This document shows positions 1 through 10,155 of a stretch of 64,000 bases of DNA, one piece after another. Each line of letters begins with the position of its first letter. Within the stretch, counting starts at the first letter, position 1. The notes below the pieces were generated by a model. It ran no database searches. It saw only the letters and a list, made by a program, of their open reading frames with translations, and had not been told where the DNA came from. The DNA comes from Typha latifolia (taxonomy: Eukaryota; Streptophyta; Magnoliopsida; Poales; Typhaceae). Location: positions 10,653,501-10,717,500 of the forward strand of contig CM034102.1 in the NCBI GenBank assembly GCA_019914945.1, given 5' to 3'. Both the position numbers and the translations under genes were made by a program.

Positions 1-659
1 TACAAAATATAGCCAAGGCTTGACCATTATCGATGTAGATATGGTTGGTTCGGCTATAGGATTGGGTGGAGTCTAGATTGTTTGCATCATGGGTGATATG
101 ATGTATCCCATTAGAGTTTGTATACTAGAGTGGGTCAGATCGTTTAGCTTGATAATTAATCACTAGGCATTTTTGTGAAACTCTTTTAAAAACAAAAATA
201 TGAAATTAAACTATAAAAAAGATCAAAAACTAAAGACCCAAAAGATCATCATACCTCTGGCTATTGGTGTTCAAGTTCACACCTCAACATATGATTTTTT
301 TATTTTTCACATTAGCTTTGGCTCTTTTAAGCTCTAAAACACTCTAAATTAACGGTGTGCTTCTCTGAATTTAGTGAATGAGATTAGGGACAAAATCCAC
401 TATATATAGCCTAACTCCCATCAAACTTCATGGCTAGAAGTTACGATATTAAAAGCAAACGTTCATCTCATGAGAAATTTTTTATTTCAATCAATGAGAA
501 AACTTTTATCTCAATCAATGAGAAAACTTTCATTTCAACCAATAAGAAAACTTTATTTAATCAATGAGCGTACATTCTAACCATCATGAATGTTTGCTAT
601 AATAGAGGGAAACATTTGGACTATAATAAATTGGGTACAGAAGAAGGTCACCATTGTTA

Positions 660-1580
660 CATACTAATTTTTGAAATGCAAGAACAAGAGTTAAGATAGG
701 TTTATCATCTTCATGTCCAAAATCATTAAAGTAGTTTCATAATACATTTATTTTGTGATAGGTGTAGATCGGGGTCGATTAAGTGTGCTTCAACACCAAA
801 AATGAGATGGAGTTATTCTAAGTCTTTGAGTACAATATGGCACCTAGATAAAGAAGTTTGTGAATAGATTCCAAGTCGTTGGCAGTAATAATTATATTAT
901 GGACATGAATTAGCATGTAGATGACAGAGTTGTGACATTGATGGATAAATAGAGATGAGTCATACTTGGAGACAGTGAAGATAGCATTAAGTAGATCACA
1001 AAGGGTTCAAACCAAGCTCTAGGGGCTTGTTTTAGTTCAAAGAGAGGGATGGAGTCGACGAAACATTGTTGGAGAATTGAGGATGTTGGAAACTTTGAGG
1101 TTGAAGCATGTAGAGTTCCTTATTTAGATAGCCATTTAATGGCATATTAAATTGCCAAATTTGCCAATTTGATTTAATACAAAGTCAAACGGTTGTACAT
1201 TTACTTATAGGACTGAAGGTGTCATGAAAGTCTTGTCCTAGTTGTTGACGGAATTCTTTGCCGACTAATAATGCTTTCTGTCATTCATGGTTCTATCTAG
1301 GTTTTGTTTGATGCGAGATACCCATTTATAGTCAATATCTCTTCGATTGGTAGCAAAGGGACCAAAGACCAATTTTGTTTAGTAGTAGGGCATTGAGTTC
1401 GTCATCCATTGCCAATCGGCATGCTCTATCTTCCATTGCTTCAGAGTAGCAAGTTGAAGCCAAATCGGTGAGTTGATCTATCAAATATTTTAAGGCAAGC
1501 AAACACTTAGGTTTAAGATAACTTCTCATATAGTGAGTGACCATGTAATGAGTGTTGAGGGAGCTAGTTGTCATTTAGGT
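660..1580 (-). pseudogene. copia reverse transcriptase remnant
   Basis: Translation of the minus strand in several frames gives copia RT signatures: a region resembling MVTHYMRSYLKPK and an AMEDE-like stretch near 1330-1570, a KWVSRIK motif near 1300, then ELYMLQPQ-F-HPQF, a relic of GLKQAPRAWFE near 1000-1020, and a HVDDIII-like relic of the catalytic YVDD box near 900. Stops and frameshifts interrupt every part, so it cannot encode an active enzyme. Confidence 0.75.
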
Positions 1581-1848
1581 GGAGAGACTGATAAAGAAGC
1601 TTGTGACAATGGTGTCAGGCTAGACTCCTGGCTTAAATAGGTGATATTAAAGATTGGCTCAGCTAGAGTGGAGAATGGTTCAAGTGATGCGAAGATAAAG
1701 TAGTAATGGAATTAGGTACTCTGTAAGGATGATATGGTAGTAATAAAACAGTTGATGAGTCTGGTTGTAAGAGGAACATGCATCAAATATCCTAATGCAA
1801 AATACAGTTTAAAGTATTGGTGAACTTTGAAATCGAAATCAAATTTTT

Positions 1849-2154
1849 CTAGATCGATAAAACATGCAAGACATTGCACAAAGAAATAGAGTAAGAAAGT
1901 GAAGAGCTTCCAATACGAGATATACCCAAGGCTTGACCATTATTGATATAGACATGATTGGTTCCGCCATAGGATTGGGTGGAGTCTAGATTGTTTCCAT
2001 CATGGGTGATATGTTGTATCCCATCAGAGTTTTGATACCAAAGTGGGTCAGATCCTTCGGCTTGTAGAAAAGAGAGGTTAGCTGAAGGAGAGCCTTGGAA
2101 GACATGATCGAAACGCTTTGAGTCGTTGATGCTGGTGTGATCGATCACCACCAT
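1849..2154 (-). pseudogene. copia protease-region remnant
   Basis: An open segment of about 100 codons ends in VYINNGQALGISRIGSSSL followed by a NVLHV motif. This is the usual stretch just downstream of the copia protease active site. The active-site D-S-G triad itself is not preserved (the matching place reads WYQNSDGIQHITHD). A second diverged copy of its middle part lies at 1-150 on the same strand. Confidence 0.75.
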
Positions 2155-2439
2155 TGCAAAGTTGGTAGATTAGAGGAGTTGCATTCCAACCTTGTTGTTG
2201 CTGGAATAGTTGTTACTGAGATGCGAATGGTTATTGTTATTTTTGTCGTCGGTTCTGACCATGTTGGCCGCATTTGCCACCACTTTGACTTCAATTGAAG
2301 TATTGTTGTTGGCAACCACATCCCTAATTTTGATAACCATTACAACGTCCTCTATTCAAATTAGGACAATGCACAATTTATTTATGGAGAAGATATCAAT
2401 TTGGAACAGTCATTGTATCATGGCGAGCTAGGTCTCTTA

Positions 2440-2992
2440 TGTTAAGAGAGCGTTGAAGAGGTCATCGATGGTAATACAGTCAGCAAGCTAAGACTTCATT
2501 ATGAACGGTTCATATTCAGGGCCAAGACCTCCCCGAATATAGAGATCTACCTCTTAGTCTATGATAGAATCGTAGGCAACATAACGGTTGTCCATAAGGT
2601 TATGGGCTTTGTCAAAGTAGTCAGCAATAGACAATATACCCGAATATTTGCAGCTGGGATTGTAGGTGGAGTATGGTAGTCTAAGAGATGGATGAGTACA
2701 TACGCTATAGTGAGACCACATATTGTTTTGTAGATTGGAGGCACATGTCTTGTTAGAGAACAAACTTGAATAGTGTTGCGAGAATCCAACTCATGACAAT
2801 CATATTGATGCGTCGCCATGTTGTGTAAGTTGCATTGAGTTGATCACCGGAGTCATTTGATAGGTGTTTGGTTGGGCATGGCATGGATCTGACATTTGTG
2901 TATATATATTCAAGCTTATGAGCACAGCAAGAAATTGTGTTATCCATATTAGAGTTGGCAATTGCTGGGAAAAAAATGCAAGAGTTACTCAT
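2440..2992 (-). pseudogene. copia gag remnant
   Basis: The minus-strand frames contain a copia gag N-terminal signature (QLNATYTTWRRINMI, near 2820-2860) and downstream segments spread over two frames. The arrangement upstream of the protease fragment on the same strand supports the assignment. Several stops and frame changes mark it as dead. Confidence 0.6.
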
Positions 2993-3000
2993 CTAAAGCT

Positions 3001-3634
3001 CAAATGACTAGTAGCTAAGGTAATCCTAACATTTCTTATGCTTCTATATTAAAGTGATATCTTTTCCTTCAACCTCCTTTTTTCCTTAATTTGGGTAAAA
3101 TATTTTGGTAACGGTATTCTGGATTGGATAGAGATATTTTGATAATGTTTTCAGTATAACTAACTTAAGCTAAGAGTTCAACTAAGTTCAGTTAAGAGAA
3201 TTAACAAAAAGGTGTTTTCTACAAACATAAAACATAAGGTGCGAGTTAAAAATATTAAAAATTAAAGTGTAAACTGCAAATAGATTAAAAAAAAGCATAG
3301 TAAATTCTCCAGTACTTTTAATAATAAAAAAATAATAATAAATGATATAAAACTTATTCCTTTCTAATCCATTACTTCCAGTTTAGCAGAGAGTTATTTG
3401 ACTGGTCATCGCCTGGACTGAATCCCTGCTGAGGTGGGTCTTCTTTGCCTGTGCCACACGCAACTTCATTTTCTACTCCAGACAATGAGACAAAACAAAC
3501 ATATATATGTAGAATCTTAAGTGAAGGAAGAGGGAAGGAGAGAGTTAATTGTTACTCTTAGTTCAATATTCCCCAACTCGTCCAACAGAATTATCTTTCA
3601 TCTCTTCATGTGATGCTTGTGTGATAATTAAGCC
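3001..3634. other. Spacer and putative promoter of the receptor-like protein gene
   Basis: AT-rich spacer with no gene. A TATA-like ATATATATG lies at 3500-3508, about 130 bases upstream of the ATG at 3635. The position is reasonable for a plant core promoter, but the spacer is AT-rich throughout and the call is weak. Confidence 0.3.
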
Positions 3635-5800
3635 ATGCAACAACTACTACATGCTGGTTGTTACCATAACAACCTCTTCATTTCCTGTTTTATTCCCATT
3701 TCCATCCTACTCTTTTTGGCTTCTCCCCTTAATGCCTGTTCACAGTTGGACAGGGAGTCCCTCCTCTCCTTCCACGATGGCCTTTTGCTCACCACAAATA
3801 ATAGCCTTGTTGATTCGTGGAACGGCTCAGACTGCTGCTTGTGGGAGGGGATTGGATGCAATACTAATGGAGCAGTCACTCGAATTTCACTGCCGTCCAA
3901 AGGACTCAGGGGAGAGATCTCCCCTGCACTTGCCAATTTGTCGCAGCTCTCATATATCGATCTCTCCCAGAACTGGCTAGCCGGTACTCTGCCTTCGGCG
4001 TTGCTGTGGTCCAGCAGCATCGTTACATTCGACGTCAGCTTCAACCGTCTTACCGGAGGACTACCCGAGCTTCCTTCGTCAACCAATGGTGCCCTCCCCA
4101 TGAAGCTGTTGAACGTCTCGAGCAACTGCTTCACTGGACCATTCCCATCCTTCAGCTGGGGGCTTACTCGGAATCTTGTGGCGCTCGACGGCAGCGGCAA
4201 TAGCTTCACTGGTCTAGTTCCTGCTTCTCTCTGCGGTGGCTCACGCTACCTTGATTTTCTAGACCTTTCGCGTAACCAATTCAGCGGCAACATTCCTCAT
4301 GGATTTGGAAATTGCTCAGAGCTAAGGGTGTTCCAAGCTGGTCACAACAATCTCATCGGAATTCTCCCTGACGACCTCTTTGAAGCCGCCTCGCTGCGAC
4401 ACCTTTCTCTTCCTAACAATCATCTCTCCGGTGTCCTTGACGGCAAACGCATAGCCAAGCTCTCAAATATAATCATGCTTGATCTTGGAGGCAATGAACT
4501 CAGTGGGCATCTGCCGGAATCTATCGGTCAACTGGTAAATTTGGAGCATCTGGCCCTATATAGCAACAGACTGAGTGGTAACCTGCCTTCATCCCTCAGC
4601 AACTGTACTAGCCTCAAGGGCCTCAATCTCAGGGCCAACAACTTCAACGGTACCCTCTCCGCTTTCAACTTCTCCAGCCTCTCTAATCTCAACACGATTG
4701 ACTTGGGGATCAATAACTTCACCGGCGGCATACCGGAGAGCATCTACACCTGCAGAAACCTGATTGCATTGCGGTTGTCCACCAATGCACTGACGGGTCA
4801 GGTTTCACATGGGATGACCAATCTGCAGGCTCTGTCCTTCCTATCATTGTCCATTAACTATTTTGCAAATATTAGTGGCACGCTCAACATCCTCAAGAAG
4901 TGCAAGAATCTTACAGTGATTCTACTCGGAGAAAATTTCAAACATGAAGCCTTTCCTGATGCGGATTGGACAGGCGAGTTCCAGAGACTCCAAATTCTGA
5001 GCTTAGGAAAATGCCAGCTGACTGGCCAAATTCCATTCTGGTTATCTAAGCTCACAAATCTGGAATGCCTGGATCTGTCTGGAAATAAGCTCACTGGAAC
5101 AATCCCCAGCTGGTTCAACACCCTGCCTAAGCTCTTTTCTCTGAACGTATCCGATAACTATTTGTCAGGAGAAATTCCACAGGCAATCACGGAGATGCCG
5201 CTGCTGGCATCGGAACAGGGTGTTGTCCAGTTGGACCCAAGTTATTTTGTGTTGCCCATATTCAATTTGAAACTTAAGTCATGGTTTCCTCAGTATAATA
5301 AGTTCTCTGCTTTTGCTCCAAGTTTGAGCCTTAGGAACAACAGCTTTACTGGTGCGATCCCTCCTGAGATTGGTAGATTGAAGGCGCTCCAAGTACTAGA
5401 TCTCAGCTTCAACAACTTATCAGGTGGGATCCCCCCGCAGCTGGATAACCTCACCAATTTGGAGAAGATGGACCTGTCCTCAAACCACCTTACAGGCATG
5501 ATTCCCCCGTCCCTCAACAATCTCAACTTCCTAGCAGTATTCAGTGTTGCTGATAATGATCTAGAGGGGCCAATTCCATCAGGTAATCAGCTTGATACAT
5601 TCCCAAACTCAAGCTTCCAAGGGAACCCCAAGCTGTGTGGCTCTGTAATTAATCGCCCCTGCTCTAACAGTACTTCGGGAGATTTGCCTCCTCTCTCTAC
5701 CAAGAGGCCCAATAGGGATCTTCTTCTTGCTGTCGCACTCGGCCTCACCTTCGGAGGGTGCTTTCTGTTAGGAATATTCCTACAATTATATATAGGATGA
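3635..5800 (+). CDS. LRR receptor-like protein (RLP2 / PSY1R ectodomain type, no kinase)
   Basis: Single-exon gene of 721 codons. Residues about 13-36 form a hydrophobic signal peptide. They are followed by an LRRNT_2 cap with the paired-cysteine motif SDCCLWEGIGC, then roughly twenty plant extracellular LRRs (LxxLxLxxNxLxGxIP). An ILKKCKNLTVILLGENF segment and an island (about residues 530-560, around LPIFNLKLKSWF) sit where the PSKR/PSY1R family has them. The C-terminal cap holds NPKLCGS and RPCS, then one transmembrane segment (about 694-721). The protein stops immediately after this segment. The kinase of PSKR/PSY1R is absent, and no kinase remnant was seen downstream. Arabidopsis RLP2/RLP3 have the same organisation and similar length, so this is probably a genuine receptor-like protein that signals with partner kinases. 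The ligand is unknown. It carries many N-glycosylation sites (NxS/T). Confidence 0.9.
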   Translation: MQQLLHAGCYHNNLFISCFIPISILLFLASPLNACSQLDRESLLSFHDGLLLTTNNSLVDSWNGSDCCLWEGIGCNTNGAVTRISLPSKGLRGEISPALANLSQLSYIDLSQNWLAGTLPSALLWSSSIVTFDVSFNRLTGGLPELPSSTNGALPMKLLNVSSNCFTGPFPSFSWGLTRNLVALDGSGNSFTGLVPASLCGGSRYLDFLDLSRNQFSGNIPHGFGNCSELRVFQAGHNNLIGILPDDLFEAASLRHLSLPNNHLSGVLDGKRIAKLSNIIMLDLGGNELSGHLPESIGQLVNLEHLALYSNRLSGNLPSSLSNCTSLKGLNLRANNFNGTLSAFNFSSLSNLNTIDLGINNFTGGIPESIYTCRNLIALRLSTNALTGQVSHGMTNLQALSFLSLSINYFANISGTLNILKKCKNLTVILLGENFKHEAFPDADWTGEFQRLQILSLGKCQLTGQIPFWLSKLTNLECLDLSGNKLTGTIPSWFNTLPKLFSLNVSDNYLSGEIPQAITEMPLLASEQGVVQLDPSYFVLPIFNLKLKSWFPQYNKFSAFAPSLSLRNNSFTGAIPPEIGRLKALQVLDLSFNNLSGGIPPQLDNLTNLEKMDLSSNHLTGMIPPSLNNLNFLAVFSVADNDLEGPIPSGNQLDTFPNSSFQGNPKLCGSVINRPCSNSTSGDLPPLSTKRPNRDLLLAVALGLTFGGCFLLGIFLQLYIG

Positions 5801-6860
5801 TTAACGAGGATTCTTCTACTATAATCGTGTTATTATATAGTGGACAGTCATAGTATAATCACAGCTTACATTCTATAATAGATATCATGTAGTTATATAT
5901 ATACATATTTCATTTTTTGAACTTACCATTCAACATCTTTCAAATGACTATCCAACAAGCATTGTTCACACTAATTTACAATAGAAAACATGTGTTCTAT
6001 GAACGTGGAAAGACAAAATATATCAAATTTAGAGGCTGTTTACTTCGGTGCTTTTCTAAATGCTGCATTAATAAATATAATATCTAATTTAAAATTTAAA
6101 TATTGTATAACATTTAATTAGACTCCAAAAGACTACATCTAGTTATTTAAACTTGACCAATTTTTCTTTCTCTTATTTTGATCTCAACCTATCTCCTTAT
6201 ATTGGAGGCTAATCAGTTTAACCAAACTAATTATTTAAACCAAGTCTAAACGACCAATTAGACCATCTAATATGCTAAAGTTGAAATAGATCACATGCTA
6301 AATTAAAATAACCTAATTAAGGTAAGTGACTTGACTATACACATTCAATGTCCCACGAAGTGGTTGGATCTGAACTGGATCACATCAAACAACTATCAAT
6401 ATAATTTAATCGAACTGAAATCTGCATCTAAGCATTTGAATGCCAATGGTGAGGGGTTCGAAATAAATATACCCATTCATAGTTTAAAAATAAATATATC
6501 CCAACTATTATTATTTATTTGATATAATTGAATTACTAACCATGAGGTAGAGGCAGCATAGTGTTGCAGGAGGGAACGAGAAAAAAAATGAGAGAAGAAG
6601 ATTTGGGAGAGAAACTCAATTTATCTAATAATAATTATAAGATTACCTCCTACATATTTAGAAGCTAACCTAACAAGTAAAATAATCAAAAGACAACACT
6701 AGAAATAACATAGTTTTGCTGATCTCGTTCAAACGCACTAAATATGTTTTCTATCTTTGTGAATGTATGCGGATATTCGAATGCGACTTCTCTGCGTTCG
6801 AATGCAATAGTCATAATTGTTATTCTTAAAAAATAAAAGAGACTCAACCCGAGATAACTA
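5801..6860. other. AT-rich intergenic DNA
   Basis: No coding signal. Near 6770-6810 there is a short fragment with two TTCGAATGC motifs that resembles the LTRs of the gypsy family found later in the window. A segment near 6480-6535 resembles 7285-7340 and belongs to the diverged duplication that follows. Confidence 0.5.
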
Positions 6861-8085
6861 GGTCAAATTAATTAATTTACATTTCCATGGTTTAAGATGT
6901 GATAAACAAATTTAATTTGTTCTCTGTTATTTAATTAATTAAGATTCCCAAGAATCATGCACATCCTAATATTTGAATTTAAGGTCTGCCAAACTTTTTA
7001 GCTCTTACAGATTGTCATGGTTGCTACTAAATAGTGTTAATCCATTATGCTTGAAGTTAATATATCTAGTAAAATTTCTACTTGATTGTTTTTTATCTTA
7101 TTTGTGTACATGATTTTAATGTCAAATTATACATGTTTTATATTTCTCTTTTTTTATTAATTATTGATATATATATATATACTTTATCAGATTTTTATGT
7201 ATTAGTATGTGCTTCTTTGCATTATTATATAATTTCAATATATTTTATTTATTAAAATTTAACAATTATTTGATATGACATATATTAAAAGTAAATATAA
7301 CCCCAACTATTATTATTTATCTGATAGAATTTAATGATTAACCCATTCAAGATTTAAGATTTGTTAAATAAATTTAAGTTTTCTCCATATTATCAACAAG
7401 AATAATGATGAAAAAAAAATTTAAATGAGTTGGATTGAGTCATCTCAAGCTAACATGAGGCTGAGCTCCAAAAAATATACGCTCCAACCGTATTTAACTA
7501 ACTTGCTGATGAACAATCTACTGTTATTGTTTGTTTGGTAGAATTTAATTAATTAATATTTCCATGGTTCAATATGTGATAAACAAATTTAATTTATTCT
7601 CTGTTATTTAATAAGATTTACTATGAATCATGCAAATTCTAATATGTGAATTTAAGATATTGTAAAATATTTAGTTCCTAAAGTTTGTCACGGTTTTGAT
7701 AAATATACTTTATCAGATTTTATGCATTTATATATCCTTCTTTGTATTCTTATTATATTTTTAATATATATATATATATATATTAAAATTTAGCAATTAT
7801 TTCATGTGATAGAAATAAAAGTTAAATTATAGCCATAAACAAAAAATCCTGGTCTGCCAATACTGTTATCATTCTATAAATTTAAAAAATTTCTCCAAAT
7901 TATTAATAAGAATAATGATGAAAAAAGTTGAAACTATAAATGAGTTGGCTTGCTGCAAGCGTATCTAATTAACTTCTTGATGAACAACTTACTGTTAATA
8001 TTTGTTAGGCAGAATTTAATTAACTAACATATCTATGATTCGATGTGATAAACAAATTTAAGTTATTTTCTGTTGCTTTTTGTTT
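6861..8085. repeat. Diverged tandem duplication, two units plus a partial third
   Basis: The stretch beginning TTAATTAATTTACATTTCC near 6868 recurs near 7546 and, shorter, near 8015. Each is followed by ATGTGATAAACAAATTTAA. Other paired blocks are AATAATGATGAAAAAA (7403 and 7913) and a GATGAACAA-TACTGTTA block (7507 and 7978). Units are about 450-680 bases long and differ by indels. There is no coding capacity. It lies directly upstream of the DUF1685 gene. Confidence 0.65.
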
Positions 8086-8446
8086 GTTGGTTTATATGTT
8101 TGTTTGGTTTTGTTTCTCCGGACAGATAGAATCTTCCATCTTCAACCAATTAAATACAACCAAGCACTAGCTGGAGAAGAAACTTACATATGGGAGTGTA
8201 GAGGATCACCGGAACGTCGTTCTATTTATGTGAAAGATGAAGCAGTACGATACCGGTTTCTACACAAATTTAGAGAAGGCAAAGGAGCGGCAGGCATTGC
8301 TCCAACGATTAATAGAAGGTTCCTCATCCTCTCTTCTTCTTCTTCTTCGCCTGCATCAGAATAGGAGTTTCCCCTCCTGCAATACATGTTAATTTTGTTT
8401 CTCCTCTTCTCCTAGCGTTGCGGCCGTCGACCAAGCGGCGGCTGCA

Positions 8447-9257
8447 ATGAAAGAGTTAAGCATGAAGAACAAGTCGCCAAAAGCGATGCCTCTGTCTTCG
8501 TCGTCGGATAGCGAGGTGGAAGAGGAGGAGATGGCGGTGGTGGTCGAGGCGCCGCCCCCCACGTGGAACGCCGACGTGAACGGAAACCGAAAGAAGCTAT
8601 CGAAGCATCTTTCGATGAAGGAGACGACGAGGGAGGCCAAGTGGGAGAAGCGGCGGAGGCAGATACTGCAGCGGCGGCGGCAGCGCGTGGTGAAGAAGGA
8701 AGGAGAAGACAACGACGTGGAGGTCGAGGAGAAGGGGAACATCGGCAGGATTCGTAGGGTGAGAAGCTTGACGGACGAAGACCTCGACGAGCTGAGGGGA
8801 TCCATCGAGTTAGGGTTCGGGTTCATCGAGGAGGATGGCGGCCAGGATCTCCGCGACACTCTCCCCGCCCTCGACCTCTACTTCGCCGTCACCCGGCAGA
8901 TGTCTGATCCGAAGATTTGGTCCTCCGCCAGCTCCGCCTCCACCCCGACCGCCACCTCTTCTTCCTATACCCTCGGTGGAACACCGAGCCCGCGTAGCCC
9001 TAACGAGCAACCGCCGCAGTCTCAGTCCTCGCCGGGTGATTTGTGGAAGATCATTACCGCTGGTACGTACCACTCTTCTTGTTGAAATATTTGTTTTTCT
9101 TTGTCTGATTTATATATATATATTTTAAAATATATGCATATTTTTCTTATCTGTCCACAATATATATACACACACAGGAGACAACCCTCAGCATGTGAAA
9201 ACAAGATTGAGGCATTGGGCTCAGGTTGTGGCTTGTTCAGTGAGGCAATGCTGTTAA
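8447..9257 (+). CDS. DUF1685 family protein, two exons
   Basis: Exon 1 is 8447-9062 and exon 2 is 9178-9257, separated by a 115-base intron (donor G|GTACGT, acceptor ACACAG|GA). The spliced product is 231 aa. The N-terminus has an acidic, serine-rich tract (SSSSDSEVEEEE). A basic region with a QILQRRRQR segment comes next. The family core is RRVRSLTDEDLDELRGSIELGFGF, split here as RSLTDEDLDELRG and SIELGFGF. LPALDLYFAVTRQ follows. Exon 2 supplies the typical C-terminus, HVKTRLRHWAQVVACSV. Without the splice, the reading frame ends ten codons into the intron and loses this conserved tail, which supports the model. The family is plant-specific and of unknown function. The protein looks soluble, with no signal peptide or membrane segment. 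Confidence 0.9.
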
Positions 9258-9615
9258 GTTTGAGCTGAAAGAGATTAAGGTTGCAGCAATGGGAGAAGGA
9301 ATTAAGAGGCATGTTCTTTATTGCATGGCATATGCTTATGAATTATGTTAACCATTCGTTTGTTGTTTGTCTTTTGTACATATCCTGTCTCGTACCTCTT
9401 CCTGCTCTTCTGTTCTCCATTTCCCTTCAGTAATTTTGTTGCATGCTCATTGATCTCCTTTCTATATGTTGCTTCTTCTCCTTCTGTTTTGTCTTTTTTC
9501 AGAAATCTCCAGCATTTCCTTTCTTTTTTTTTCACTGCTACTGGTAAGAGTCGTACTTTATGGACGCATGCAGCCATGACAACCCACCAGACTATCACTT
9601 TTGCACCGACACACT
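9258..9615. other. 3' UTR and downstream spacer of the DUF1685 gene
   Basis: Pyrimidine-rich, non-coding sequence after the TAA at 9255-9257. Short open frames on both strands here show no recognisable domain. Confidence 0.4.
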
Positions 9616-10155
9616 TAGGGCTGTCAAAATAATCAATAAGCTCGACCTCGGCTCAATAAGACTGGATCAAGTTAGGCTTAAAATAGGCTGGAAAATAATT
9701 TCAATCCAAGTTTGATTATAAGTTGGCTCGATCAAATAAACTCAATAAGTCTCAAAATAATAATTGTACATATATATATATATATATATATATAATACGA
9801 GCAATATTTTTTATATTATACTAAAATTCTATTATATTTTAAATTTACTTAAGTAGATTATTATGTACTCTAATCTTATAGAATTTATATGTTTGAAATA
9901 GGTTTTACCTTTAAGCTTGATTAAAGCTTAATTTTTTTCAAACTTGATCAAGCTTAAAATTTGGCTTAAATTGACATAGGCTTAAAATTGCTTATCGTTC
10001 TACTTGTTTAGGATCAAACTCGGCTTGAGCTTAAAATCAGCTCAAAATTAGTTTGAATTGAAATAATTTTAATTCAAACTTAATCACAGATATAGATTTA
10101 AAATTAATTTAATTAAATTTTGATTAGAACTAGGCTCGATCAAGCTTCAATTTGA
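9616..10155. repeat. hAT-like non-autonomous repeat (GGCTCGA-rich)
   Basis: It starts with TAGGGCTGTCAAAAT, a terminus typical of plant hAT-type non-autonomous elements. It then carries many diverged copies of GCTCGA, GGCTTAAA and CAAGCTTAA. The right terminus is not clear, so the end given is approximate. An AT dinucleotide run lies inside at about 9770-9795. Confidence 0.45.
9770..9795. repeat. (TA)n microsatellite
   Basis: Uninterrupted AT/TA dinucleotides, inside the hAT-like repeat. Confidence 0.9.

Larger units (their letters stand above)
1..3000 (-). mobile_element. Decayed Ty1-copia retrotransposon, minus strand
   Basis: Read on the minus strand from 3000 towards 1, fragments appear in copia order: a gag segment with a TYTTWR-like motif, a protease-proximal segment, then reverse transcriptase. 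All are broken by stops and frameshifts. Only about 270 bases separate the protease fragment from the start of the RT region, so most of the integrase is missing. No LTR pair or target-site duplication was found, and the element may continue beyond the left edge of the window. It is non-functional. Confidence 0.8.

Noticed and set aside
3661..4209. 182-codon antisense frame within the receptor-like protein gene
   Set aside because: It mirrors the LRR codons on the other strand and has no domain. The plus-strand gene explains the sequence.
8080..8364. 94-codon frame just upstream of the DUF1685 gene
   Set aside because: No family resemblance, serine run from a TCT repeat, ends before the real ATG. 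More likely leader or repeat DNA.
8389..9073. Antisense and alternate-frame ORFs over DUF1685 exon 1
   Set aside because: They arise from GC-rich codon bias of the real gene.
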